Shown here one piece after another: positions 7,383-15,700 of a DNA stretch of 64,000 bases. A program made the position numbers and the translations under genes. A model generated the notes under the pieces. That model saw only the letters and a list, made by a program, of their open reading frames with translations. It was not told where the DNA came from and searched no databases. Every line of letters starts with the position of its first letter. The first letter of the stretch is position 1. The DNA is from Thermoleophilia bacterium SCSIO 60948. GTDB taxonomy: Bacteria > Actinomycetota > Thermoleophilia > Solirubrobacterales > 70-9. The stretch covers positions 1,852,001-1,916,000 of the forward strand of contig CP053031.1 in the NCBI GenBank assembly GCA_021496505.1, read 5' to 3'.

Positions 7383-8338
7383 TCAGCGGAGTTCGAGGAG
7401 CGAGCGGATGATCGCGACGGTCTCGGAGGGTCGGCGGGTGACGTCGTCCCAGGTGCGCCGCACGCCGCGATAGCCCGCGACGGCGAGGGCGGCGTCGCGG
7501 TCGAGGTCACGGCGACGCTGGAGCGCCTCGGTGTGCTGGCATCCGTCCGTCTCGACGTAGACGCGCTGCTCGCGCCAGAGAAAATCGATCTCGAGAACCC
7601 GGCCACCGATCGCCAGCGCGGCGTTGACGGCCGGACGCGGCAGGCCGGCGGCGACGACCAGGTCCAACAACCGTCGTTCGAGCTCCGAGCGCAGGAACTC
7701 GCCGGGCTCGGCGACCGCGATGATGCGTCGCAGCGTCGCGATCCCGCGCTTTCGCCCACAGGCGCCAGCCGCCTCAGTCGCGCGAAGTCGATGAGCTCGG
7801 CGCGGTTCGCGCGCGAGAACGCCGAGCGCACGTCGTCTTCACTGAGGATCCCGGCGAGGTCGATCAGCGTTCGCTCCACCGAGGCGCACGGGACCGAGTC
7901 CACGGGCTCGATGTCGAGCAGGTCGGCGTCGGTCATCCGGTGCGACTCGATCCCGGCGAGCCGTCCCCCGCGTCGCGACGGCGTGGCGACCTCGATCACG
8001 GAGCGGTTCGTCTGGCGGAACCCGTGCTGGCTGGCCGCGGTCCGGCCGAAGAGGCATGCATTTGGCCCGCACGCCTTCACGGCGGCCATCCGGCGCCCGG
8101 AACGCGAGAGGTCACGGCTTCCGACGACGAAGACCCCCGGGTAGACGCGATGCAGCCGCCCATCGCCCGCCCGCCGGCTCATCGACCGCTGCGGAACGCC
8201 GAGCGCGGCCATCTCGGCGAGGCAGAGCACCCCGTGGGCCGAGCCCGCGACCTCGGCGAGCAGCGCGTCGATCTCCGCGCGTCGCGTCGAGCGACGATCG
8301 GTCGCCACCTGCTGGCCGTTGATCGTCGCTCGATCCAT
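7383..8338 (-). pseudogene. AbiEi-like/DUF559 nuclease-fold gene, interrupted by a frameshift
   Basis: The N-terminal part, read from the ATG at 8338, encodes an AbiEi-like winged-helix and transcriptional-regulator-type region (GVLCLAEMAALGVP, HRVYPGVFVVG, ERTLIDLAG). The frame then loses similarity at about 7745-7775. A second frame continues with the DUF559/Vsr-like nuclease domain: SELERRLLDLVVAAGLPRP, then EIDFLWREQRVYVETDG, then RDAALAVAGYRGVRRTW. Joining the frames by one base change gives a protein of about 315 residues, like the intact relative at 59465-60397. It is either a real pseudogene or a sequencing error. The first 16 or so codons lie inside repeat copy 2, and the stop is 17 bases from copy 1. 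Confidence 0.8.
8287..8333. repeat. Palindromic direct repeat, copy 2
   Basis: This second copy of the 46/47-base element has arms TCGAGCGACGATCG (8287-8300) and GATCGTCGCTCGA (8321-8333) around the loop sequence GTCGCCACCTGCTG. It differs from copy 1 by one inserted G and one C-to-T change. It overlaps the 5' end of the interrupted AbiEi/DUF559 gene and therefore encodes its first residues. Confidence 0.85.
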
Positions 8339-8472
8339 GGCCGACGATGGTCGTCGCGGGCGGCGCGCGGGTGGCGCGCGGAATGTGCCGATCGGCGGGC
8401 GTCCTCGGTTCGGTAGGACCCTCTGCCGAGCTGCCACCGCCGGGTCGGTAGCGGCTCATATCCTCGGCCGGC

Positions 8473-9405
8473 GTGAGCGCCGGCCCTGAAACCGAGTCCG
8501 GCGCGCCCGCCGCTCCGGAAGCACGCGCCGAGCCCGGTGCGCCTCGCGTCAGCCCGGCGACGGCCGGTGCGATGGTCGTCGCCGGCGTCGTCTCGGTGCA
8601 GGTCGGATCGGCGGTGGCGGTCGGTCTCTTCGACGAGCTCGGGACGAGCGGCGTCGTCCTGGCGCGCGTGCTGTTCGCGGCGATCCTGCTCGTCGTCCTC
8701 TGGCGCCCGGCGCTGCGCGGGATCAGCCGCGCGACCTGGCGGGAGCTGACGGCCTTCGGCGTCTGCCTCGCGTCGATGAACCTGTGCATCTACGCGGCGT
8801 TCGACCGGATCCCGCTCGGGATCGGCGTGACGCTCGAATTCATCGGGCCGCTGACCGTCGCGATCATCGGCTCGCGCCGCATCCTCGACCTCGTCTGGGT
8901 CGGCCTCGCGATCACCGGGATCCTGCTGCTGGCGCCCGGAATCGGTGGGTCCCTCGATCCCGTCGGCGTCGCCTTCGCGCTCGCGGCCGGCGTCTTCTGG
9001 GGTGGCTACATCGTCACCTCGCAGCGCGTCGGCGCCATCCTCCCCGGAGGCGACGGGCTCGCCCTCGCGATGGTGATCGCCTCCCTGATCGCGCTCCCGT
9101 TCGGCATCGCCGACGCCGGGACCGCACTGCTCGAGCCGCACCTGCTCGCCGGCGGGATCGCGGTGGCGATCCTCAGCTCGGCGATCCCCTACTCGCTCGA
9201 GATCGAGGCCCTGCGGCGGATACCGCGCGGCACCTTCGGGGTCCTGATGAGCCTCGAGCCGGGAGTCGCGGCGCTCGCGGGCCTCGTGATCCTCGGTCAG
9301 GACCTCGCCCTGAGCGAGGTGATGGCGATCGCCGCCGTCGTCGCGGCGAGCGTCGGGGCACTGTCGACCGCCGGGTCACGCGCGCCTCCGGTCATCGAGG
9401 CCTGA
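8473..9405 (+). CDS. EamA/RhtA-family transporter
   Basis: This 310-residue protein of the drug/metabolite transporter superfamily has about ten membrane helices in two EamA halves (about 32-155 and 165-300) after an Ala/Pro-rich cytoplasmic N-terminus. The segment IPLGIGVTLEFIGPLTVA and the second-half segment IPYSLEIEALRRIPRGTFGVLMSLEPGVAAL match the RhtA (threonine/homoserine exporter) branch. It probably exports amino acids or related metabolites; the substrate is not known. It starts at GTG (8473), because no upstream start avoids the nuclease-like gene region. Confidence 0.87.
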   Translation: MSAGPETESGAPAAPEARAEPGAPRVSPATAGAMVVAGVVSVQVGSAVAVGLFDELGTSGVVLARVLFAAILLVVLWRPALRGISRATWRELTAFGVCLASMNLCIYAAFDRIPLGIGVTLEFIGPLTVAIIGSRRILDLVWVGLAITGILLLAPGIGGSLDPVGVAFALAAGVFWGGYIVTSQRVGAILPGGDGLALAMVIASLIALPFGIADAGTALLEPHLLAGGIAVAILSSAIPYSLEIEALRRIPRGTFGVLMSLEPGVAALAGLVILGQDLALSEVMAIAAVVAASVGALSTAGSRAPPVIEA

Positions 9406-9417
9406 AGCCGCTCGATC

Positions 9418-9612
9418 TCAGGACCCGGCATCCCCCCGGCTCTCACGGACCGGCTTCCAACCGGCACAGCGAAGGACCGGGAGCGGCGGATACTTCCTGT
9501 ACCGGGCGTCGGTCTTCGAGAGCTCGCAGAGCGAGAAGCTCGACCCGCGCGTGTTGCGCACGACGCGCCGGTGGGCGCAACTCGCGCAGAGGCCTTCGGG
9601 GACTGACGCCAT
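9418..9612 (-). CDS. Small conserved four-cysteine protein
   Basis: A 64-residue protein starts at the ATG at 9612 (MASVPEGLCASCAHRR). It contains a C-x2-C pair (residues 8 and 11) and two further cysteines in the SLCELS and VLRCAGW segments, followed by a Pro-rich YPPLPVLRC motif. This pattern suggests a small zinc-binding fold. Similar short proteins are widespread in actinobacteria, but the function is unknown. It is divergent from the ABC exporter and ends close to the end of the EamA gene. An ATG 16 codons further upstream (9660) is possible but less likely. Confidence 0.7.
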   Translation of the reverse strand: MASVPEGLCASCAHRRVVRNTRGSSFSLCELSKTDARYRKYPPLPVLRCAGWKPVRESRGDAGS

Positions 9613-9688
9613 AGGGCGATTATCGCCTGTGATCCGGCCGCACTCCCCGCTCAGCCGCATTACTTCACTTCATATAGTCACGGGTCGC

Positions 9689-11470
9689 ATGGCGACCCTT
9701 CGACGTCTCATGAGCTACCTGCGCCCGTATCGGCGCACGGTCATCTGGTCGCTCGTGTTCGCCTGGGGCGCGATGGGGATGACCGTTCTGATCCCGTTCC
9801 TCGTCGGTCAGACGGTCGACCGGATCCAGGGTGCCGACGCCGCCGACGAGGCCGTCGTCGTCTGGCCGCTCGCCCTCGCGATCGTCGGCGCCGGAATCCT
9901 GCGCCTCGGCCTGACCGTCGTCCGGCGGCTGATCGCGGGCAAGGTCTCCGTCGACGTCGAGCGCGACCTGCGCGGCGACATGTACGCGCACCTCCAGAAG
10001 CTCGAGCTCGGGTTCTTCGACAGCCAGCAGACTGGCCAGCTGATGAGTCGTGCGACCGTCGATCTCCAGTCCGTGCGCTTCTTCCTCGGCTACGGGCTGA
10101 TCTTCCTCACGCAGAACATCCTCACGCTCGTCCTCGCGGCCGCCGTGATGATCGTGATCTCACCGTGGCTCGCGTTTCTCGCGCTGATCCCGGTGCCGTT
10201 CGTGATCTACGCCGCGACCCGGTTCAACCGCGTATCGCGCCCGGCGCTGCGCGAGGTCCAGCAGCGGATGGCCGATGTATCGGCCGAGGCCGAGGAGTCC
10301 GTTTCGGGGATCCGGATCGTCAAGGCCTTCGCGCGCGAGGACCACATGCTCGGACGCTTCCGCTCCAAGGTCGGCTGGCTGTTCGACCAGGCCCTCTTCT
10401 CGACTCGTCTGCGCGCGTTCTACTCGCCGCTGCTCGGGTTCCTGCCGAGCCTCGGGCTCGCCGTCGTCCTGTTCGTCGGCGGCCGCGAGGTCGTCGAGGG
10501 CCGACTCTCGCTCGGCGATTTCACCGCCTTCTACACCTACCTCGTGATGCTGGTCGGGCCGATGCGGATGATCGGCGTGTCCCTCGCGATGGCTCAGCGC
10601 GCGGTCGCATCCGGCGACCGGATGTTCGAGATCCTCGACCGCGAACCGACGATCGAGTCGAAACCGGGGGCCGGACCGCTCCCCGACGGCCCGGGGGTGG
10701 TCGAGCTGCGCGACGTCGAGCTGACCTACACGGGCGGCACCGACCCCGCGCTCGCCGACGTCGACCTGCGCGTCGAGGGCGGAAGCACGATCGCGCTGGT
10801 CGGACCGACCGGATCGGGCAAGACGAGTCTCGTCGCGCTGCTCGCCCGGCTCTACGACCCCGACCGCGGGGTGGTCGCGATCGACGGCGCCGACGTACGC
10901 GACGTCGACCTCGAGGCGCTCCGGGCCGAGGTCGCGATCGTCGCCGACGAGAGCTTCCTGTTCAGCGCGACGATCGCCGAGAACATCGCCTACGGAAAGC
11001 CCGGCGCCACACAGGCCGAGATCGGGGCGGCGGCGCGGCGCGCCCAGGCGCACGGGTTCGTCGCCGAGCTGCCCGAGGGCTACGACACGCTGGTCGGCGA
11101 GCGCGGCCTGACGCTCTCGGGCGGCCAGCGCCAGCGGGTCGCGATCGCTCGCGCCCTGATCGCCGAACCGCGGATCCTGATCCTCGACGACGCCACCTCG
11201 TCGGTCGACGCGACGACGGAGGCGCTGATCAAGCGGGGACTCGAGGAGGTGATGGCGGGACGGACGACGTTCATCGTCGCCCACCGCCTGTCGACGATCT
11301 CGCTCGCCGATGAGATCGTCGTCATGGACGCGGGCCGGATCGTCGATCGCGGCACGCACGAGGAGCTGCTCGAGAGCTCGGAGCTCTACGGCGAGATCGC
11401 CGAGTTCGGGGTCGAGACCGTCGCTCCGAAGCAGGCCTGCTCCCCCGACGAGGCCTACGCGCGGCTGTGA
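9689..11470 (+). CDS. ABC exporter half-transporter, degenerate-site subunit
   Basis: This 593-residue half-transporter has a six-helix membrane domain (about 1-310) and a nucleotide-binding domain (about 340-580). Walker A is at about 371 (GPTGSGKTS), the canonical signature LSGGQ at about 476, and the H-loop reads IVAHRLS. The residue after the Walker B aspartate is Asp501 instead of the catalytic Glu. The ATP site built on this subunit's Walker motifs is therefore expected to be degenerate. Its stop overlaps the next gene's GTG start, and together they form a heterodimeric exporter of the TmrAB/BmrCD type. The start at 9689 avoids the divergent small gene; the frame stays open upstream to 9551. 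Confidence 0.92.
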   Translation: MATLRRLMSYLRPYRRTVIWSLVFAWGAMGMTVLIPFLVGQTVDRIQGADAADEAVVVWPLALAIVGAGILRLGLTVVRRLIAGKVSVDVERDLRGDMYAHLQKLELGFFDSQQTGQLMSRATVDLQSVRFFLGYGLIFLTQNILTLVLAAAVMIVISPWLAFLALIPVPFVIYAATRFNRVSRPALREVQQRMADVSAEAEESVSGIRIVKAFAREDHMLGRFRSKVGWLFDQALFSTRLRAFYSPLLGFLPSLGLAVVLFVGGREVVEGRLSLGDFTAFYTYLVMLVGPMRMIGVSLAMAQRAVASGDRMFEILDREPTIESKPGAGPLPDGPGVVELRDVELTYTGGTDPALADVDLRVEGGSTIALVGPTGSGKTSLVALLARLYDPDRGVVAIDGADVRDVDLEALRAEVAIVADESFLFSATIAENIAYGKPGATQAEIGAAARRAQAHGFVAELPEGYDTLVGERGLTLSGGQRQRVAIARALIAEPRILILDDATSSVDATTEALIKRGLEEVMAGRTTFIVAHRLSTISLADEIVVMDAGRIVDRGTHEELLESSELYGEIAEFGVETVAPKQACSPDEAYARL

Positions 11471-13377
11471 CCGGCGCCTGGCGGAGGTTCGTCGCGGTGC
11501 TGCGGATCATCCGCGGGACCGACCAGCGCGGCCGCAAGCTGCGCTGGCTGATCGGCCTGCTCGCGCCCTACAAGGGCCGTGTCGCACTGACGGTCGTCGC
11601 ACTGCTGATCGCGACCGCGGCGGCGCTCGCTCCGCCATACCTGGCCGGCCGCGCCATCGACGACGGGATCGTCGCCGGCGACGAGACCGCGCTGCTGATC
11701 ATCGTCGGGGTCTATCTGGCGTCGGTGACGATCCTCTGGGGCGCGACCTACGTCCAGACCTACCTCGTCGGCTGGATCGGCCAGCGCGCGCTGGCGACGC
11801 TTCGCGAGCGGATCTACGCCCACCTGCAGGCGCAGTCGATCGGCTTCTTCACGCGCCGCAAGCCGGGGGTCCTGATCTCTCGCATGACCAACGACGTCCA
11901 GGCGCTCGACAGCCTCGTCACCGACGGGATCGTGACCCTGTTCTCTGGCGTCCTGACGCTGCTCGGCGTCGTCGTGATCCTGCTGGTCCTCGATCCGCTG
12001 CTGGCCGCGATCACGTTCGTGACCTTCCCGGTCCTCGCGATCGGGAGCGTGATCTTCAGGATCGCCTCGACCGGCGCCTATCGGCTGACCCGTGAGCGAA
12101 TCGCGGACATCACGGCCTATCTGCAGGAGTCGCTGTCCGGGGTGCGGGTGATCCGCTCGTTCGGGTCCGAGTCGCGCCACGTCGCGCGGATGGATGAGCT
12201 CAACGCGCTCAACCAGCAGGCCAACATGACGACCGTCTACCTCAACGCCGCCTACTTCCCCGCGGTCGAGCTGCTGTCGGCGATCGGCACCGGGGCGATC
12301 CTGCTGTTCGGCGGCTATGAGGTCACCCAGGGGAACATCGAGATCGGCGTCCTCGTCGCCTTCATCGGATATCTGCAGCAATTCTTCGACCCGATCCAGC
12401 AGATCTCGCAGCTCTACACGACCTACCAGCAGGGGATGGCCGCGCTCGACAAGATCTTCGACCTGCTCGACACCGAACCGGACATGGTCGACAAGCCCGG
12501 CGCGATCGACCCCGGCGAGCTCCGTGGCGAGATCGAGCTGCGCGGCGTCTGGTTCTCCTACGCCCCGCCGGGTGGCGAGTCCGGCAGGCGCGAGTCGATC
12601 GACGAGGACGTCGGGCTCGCTGCCGCGGGCGACACGGGCGTCGGCGACCCCGAGGCCGAGTTCGCGGAGCTCGACACCGAACCCGGCTGGGCGCTCGAGG
12701 GGGTCGACCTCGAGATCCCCGCGGGGCAGACCGTCGCGCTCGTCGGCGAGACGGGCGCCGGCAAGTCGACCCTGGCGAAGCTCGTCGCCCGCTTCTACGA
12801 CCCGCAGAGCGGCACGGTCTCGGTCGATGGGATCGACCTGCGCGACCTGCGCTCGTCGTGCCTGCGAAGCCAGCTCGGGATCGTCCCGCAGGAGAGCTTC
12901 CTGTTCTCCGGCACGATCGCCGAGAACATCGCCTTCGGCCGGCCCGACGCCTCGCCGGAGCAGATTCGCGCCGCCGCCGAGACGGTCGGCGCCGACGTCT
13001 TCGTCGACCGGCTCGACAGGGGCTTCGACACCGAGATCGGCGAGCGCGGCATCCAGCTCTCGGCCGGGCAGCGCCAGCTGATCGCCTTCGCCCGGGCGCT
13101 GATCGCCGAGCCGCGGATCCTGATCCTCGACGAGGCCACGTCGAACGTCGACGTGCGCACCGAGCGCACGATCGAGCGCGGCCTCGAGCGCCTGCTCCAT
13201 GGCCGCACGGCGATCGTCATCGCGCATCGCCTCTCGACGATCCGCCGCGCCGGCAAGATCGTGGTGCTCGAGAACGGCCACGTCCACGAGTCCGGTACGC
13301 ACGACGAGTTGGTCGAGCTCGGCGGTCGCTACGCGGAGCTCTACGGCAGTTGGCGCGCCAGCGGAGCCGCCGCGTAG
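11467..13377 (+). CDS. ABC exporter half-transporter, catalytic subunit
   Basis: This 636-residue partner half-transporter starts at GTG within the previous gene's stop (GTGA). It has the membrane domain at about 25-330 and the nucleotide-binding domain at about 350-625. Walker A (GETGAGKST, about 427) and the catalytic Glu556 after Walker B are intact, but the signature is LSAGQ (about 531) rather than LSGGQ. The consensus ATP site thus combines this subunit's Walker motifs with the LSGGQ of the partner. An acidic insertion of about 35 residues (about 375-410) interrupts the start of the nucleotide-binding domain, before the WALEGV strand. The substrate is unknown: a drug, lipid or peptide. 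Confidence 0.92.
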   Translation: MTGAWRRFVAVLRIIRGTDQRGRKLRWLIGLLAPYKGRVALTVVALLIATAAALAPPYLAGRAIDDGIVAGDETALLIIVGVYLASVTILWGATYVQTYLVGWIGQRALATLRERIYAHLQAQSIGFFTRRKPGVLISRMTNDVQALDSLVTDGIVTLFSGVLTLLGVVVILLVLDPLLAAITFVTFPVLAIGSVIFRIASTGAYRLTRERIADITAYLQESLSGVRVIRSFGSESRHVARMDELNALNQQANMTTVYLNAAYFPAVELLSAIGTGAILLFGGYEVTQGNIEIGVLVAFIGYLQQFFDPIQQISQLYTTYQQGMAALDKIFDLLDTEPDMVDKPGAIDPGELRGEIELRGVWFSYAPPGGESGRRESIDEDVGLAAAGDTGVGDPEAEFAELDTEPGWALEGVDLEIPAGQTVALVGETGAGKSTLAKLVARFYDPQSGTVSVDGIDLRDLRSSCLRSQLGIVPQESFLFSGTIAENIAFGRPDASPEQIRAAAETVGADVFVDRLDRGFDTEIGERGIQLSAGQRQLIAFARALIAEPRILILDEATSNVDVRTERTIERGLERLLHGRTAIVIAHRLSTIRRAGKIVVLENGHVHESGTHDELVELGGRYAELYGSWRASGAAA

Positions 13378-13385
13378 GCCGTCGC

Positions 13386-13403
13386 CGGGCGCTCGGGCGC
13401 CCG
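13386..13403. terminator. Short GC hairpin between convergent genes
   Basis: CGGGCGC (13386-13392), the loop TCGG and GCGCCCG (13397-13403) form a perfect 7-bp hairpin with a tetraloop. It fills the 28-base gap between the ABC exporter stop (13377) and the stop of the convergent gene (13406). Bidirectional termination is plausible, but there is no U-tract. Confidence 0.45.
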
Positions 13404-13405
13404 CT

Positions 13406-14233
13406 CTAGGGGCTGATTCCGCCCGAACCCGTGCCCGAACCGCCGCCGCTCGTGCCGCCCTCGCCGCCGGTGCCGATGCCGCCTCCGCCGGTACCCCCGC
13501 CGGTGTCGGTCTCGGGATCGGTCGGCTCGGTCGGCTCGACGGGTGCGACCTCCTCGGGCACCGGCGCGACCGGAGCCTCCGGGGTGGTGGCCTGCTCGAC
13601 CGCTTCGCCGAGGTCCGTCGGCTCGGTCGTCGGCTCGGCCGGCACGACCGCTGCCGCGTCGGCGCCGACGTCGGAGGCACCGATCGCCGCGTCGCCCTCG
13701 GCGCAGTCGCCGAAGCCGTACTCCTCGGCGGCGCGCTGAGCGTCGGCCTGGGCCGCCTCGACGTCGGCCTGCGCGGTCTCGATCGTCGCGTCGTCGCCGT
13801 TGCCGAGCCCGAGCTCGAGGTCGCCGAGCGCCTGGCCCTGAGCATCGAGCGCGTCGAGGTAATCCTGGAGCGTGTCGCGGTTCTCGCGTGGCTGGTCGAG
13901 GCGGTCGATCTGGCTGAGCTGAGCGTCGATCAGTCCGGCCTCCGTCGCGACGTCCTCGGCGCTCGGGTCATCCGAATCCGACCCGGCAGCGAGCCCGGCG
14001 ATCTCGACCTGCGTGTCCGAGCAGATCGCGTCCGCCTCGTCGATGAACTGACCGAGCTCGCCCGTCGCCCCGGTGCCGCCGGTGCCGCCGGTCGGTCCGG
14101 TCGTTCCGGCCGTCTCCGGGCCGCCACCGTCGTCTGACGAACCGCCGCTCGCGGCGACCGCGATGCCGATCCCGAGGATCGCGATCGCGAGCGCGCCGAG
14201 CGCGATCAGCCTTCTGCGCATGAACGGGTCCAT
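13406..14233 (-). CDS. Secreted or anchored protein with low-complexity tail, unknown function
   Basis: This 275-residue protein has one N-terminal membrane segment or signal (about 8-28). A Gly/Thr-rich linker precedes a helical domain (about 58-175) with two cysteines (in DAICSDT and FGDCAEG), probably a disulfide outside the cell. The rest is an Ala/Pro/Glu-rich stretch and a Gly-rich tail. Many Thermoleophilia encode proteins of this layout, with a helical domain beginning E-A-D-A-I-C. The function is unknown. It lies between the ABC exporter (convergent) and tRNA-Gln. Confidence 0.75.
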   Translation of the reverse strand: MDPFMRRRLIALGALAIAILGIGIAVAASGGSSDDGGGPETAGTTGPTGGTGGTGATGELGQFIDEADAICSDTQVEIAGLAAGSDSDDPSAEDVATEAGLIDAQLSQIDRLDQPRENRDTLQDYLDALDAQGQALGDLELGLGNGDDATIETAQADVEAAQADAQRAAEEYGFGDCAEGDAAIGASDVGADAAAVVPAEPTTEPTDLGEAVEQATTPEAPVAPVPEEVAPVEPTEPTDPETDTGGGTGGGGIGTGGEGGTSGGGSGTGSGGISP

Positions 14234-14295
14234 CTTCAGACGCCACGGTAGTGGTCGCGGCGGTCAAGTGCCTGCGTACCACCGTGATCCGAGAG

Positions 14296-14366
14296 CTGCG
14301 CCCCAGGGACTCGAACCCCGACTACCTCGTCCAGAGCGAGGCGTGCTGCCATTACACCAGGGCGCA
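14296..14366 (-). tRNA. tRNA-Gln (anticodon CTG)
   Basis: The minus strand folds as a cloverleaf. The acceptor is TGCGCCC (14366-14360) pairing with GGGCGCA and discriminator G (14296). The D arm contains TGGTGTAATGGCAGCAC. The anticodon stem CCTCG/CGAGG encloses CTCTGGA with anticodon CTG. The T arm contains GGTTCGAGTCC. The 71-base gene does not encode the 3' CCA. It reads CAG codons, which are frequent in this GC-rich DNA. Confidence 0.95.
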
Positions 14367-14419
14367 GAGCAGGGCCGTGAGGATAGCCCGCGACCCGCGA
14401 GCGCTGCGTCTCGTGAACC

Positions 14420-15652
14420 CTAGGAGACCGAGTCGAGCTCCGTGTCCGCGTCGGCGAGCACCTCGCGCTGATCGGCGAGCTCGACGGCGTCCTCCATCAG
14501 CCGTCTGGCGTGGACCATGTCCTCCGAGCGCCCGACGGTCAGCGCGCCCTGCAGCCGACCCGAACCGACGTAGAACGCGCTCCACTCGCCGGCGTCGCGG
14601 TCGCCGCGGAAGATCACCTCGTCCCAGCTCTCGGCGGGCCCCACGTACTCGATCCCGGCCCAGTCGGCGAGGTCGGAGAAGAAGTAGGGGATCTCGCGAT
14701 AGGCGCCGGTCTCGCCGAGCATCGCCCTGGCGACGTGCATCCCCTGTTGGAAGGCGACGTCCCAGTGCTCGACCCGCAGCCGCCGCCCGTGGAGCTCCGA
14801 GTGCCACGAGCACACGTCGCCGGCGGCCCAGACGTCGGCGGCCGAGGTGCGGAGGTTCGCGTCGCAGACGATCCCGTCATCGACCTCGAGGCCCGCTCGC
14901 TGGGCGAGCATCACGTCGGGTACCACTCCCGAGCCGACGACGACCATGTCGCCCTCGACCGTCTTGCCGGACTCGGTCACGACCGCGGTCGCCGCCGAGT
15001 CGCCCTCGAAGGCGCTGACGGTCTCGCCGCCGTGGAGCTCGATGCCCTTCGATGCCAGCAACTCGTGGAACCACGAGCCGGCCTCGTCGCCGAACGAGTT
15101 CGAGAGCGCGATCTCCTCGGTCATGACGAGAGCGCACTGCTTGCCCATCTCGGTCAGCGACGCCGCGACCTCGGTCGCGATGTAGCTGCCGCCGACGAGC
15201 ACTACGCGCTCGGCCGCCGCCGCCGCCTCGCGGATCGCGTCGGAGTTGCCGAACGCGCGTAGGTAGTGGATCCCGTCGAGAGCGGCGCCGTCGAGGCGCA
15301 GCAGGTTGACGTTCGCGCCGGTGGCGATCAGCGCCTGCTCGTAGGCGACCTCCACCCCGCCCTGGAGCTTGGCGACCTTCGCCTCGGGGTCGAGCGACAT
15401 GACGTTCGTCTTCGTCAGCAGCTCGACGTCGTTGTCGGCGTACCAGTCGCGCTCGTTGACGAACGCGTCCTCGCGTGTGGCCTCGCCGCGCAGGTACTCC
15501 TTCGAGAGCGGCGGGCGCTCATAGGGCGGGTCCGGCTCGCGCCCGGCGAGCAGGATCGAACCGTCGGCGCCCTTCTTGCGGAGCTCGGCGGCGCACTGCG
15601 CGGAGGCCTGGCCACCGCCGATCAGGAGATGCTGGACCTTGCGTTCTGGCAT
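14420..15652 (-). CDS. FAD-dependent NAD(P)H:ferredoxin reductase-like oxidoreductase
   Basis: This 410-residue flavoprotein has an N-terminal FAD site (about 8-40; here GGGQASAQ replaces the common GxGxxG), a second nucleotide motif VLVGGSYIATEVAASL (about 150-165) for NAD(P)H, and the FAD-contact segment VWAAGDVCS. The C-terminal reductase domain runs from about 320. It belongs to the AIF/ferredoxin-reductase branch that passes electrons to ferredoxins for oxygenases or similar. No ferredoxin gene is adjacent. It lies 48 bases downstream of the TrkA gene on the same strand and may be read through from that operon. Confidence 0.85.
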   Translation of the reverse strand: MPERKVQHLLIGGGQASAQCAAELRKKGADGSILLAGREPDPPYERPPLSKEYLRGEATREDAFVNERDWYADNDVELLTKTNVMSLDPEAKVAKLQGGVEVAYEQALIATGANVNLLRLDGAALDGIHYLRAFGNSDAIREAAAAAERVVLVGGSYIATEVAASLTEMGKQCALVMTEEIALSNSFGDEAGSWFHELLASKGIELHGGETVSAFEGDSAATAVVTESGKTVEGDMVVVGSGVVPDVMLAQRAGLEVDDGIVCDANLRTSAADVWAAGDVCSWHSELHGRRLRVEHWDVAFQQGMHVARAMLGETGAYREIPYFFSDLADWAGIEYVGPAESWDEVIFRGDRDAGEWSAFYVGSGRLQGALTVGRSEDMVHARRLMEDAVELADQREVLADADTELDSVS

Positions 15653-15700
15653 GTGCGGAAAAGTGCCCCGCCGAGCCGCCCGGGTAAACCCGGCCCTCGA

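Noticed and set aside
11455-13845. A 796-codon open frame antisense to the second ABC exporter gene
   Set aside because: It is a composition shadow: low-complexity Asp/Arg/Ala-rich translation with no motifs, fully opposite a well-supported ABC gene. The same applies to other long antisense frames such as 25649-27763 and 19156-21966.
15092-15101. GAACGAGTTC as a possible LexA box
   Set aside because: The spacer is 2 bases instead of 4, and the site is inside a coding region.
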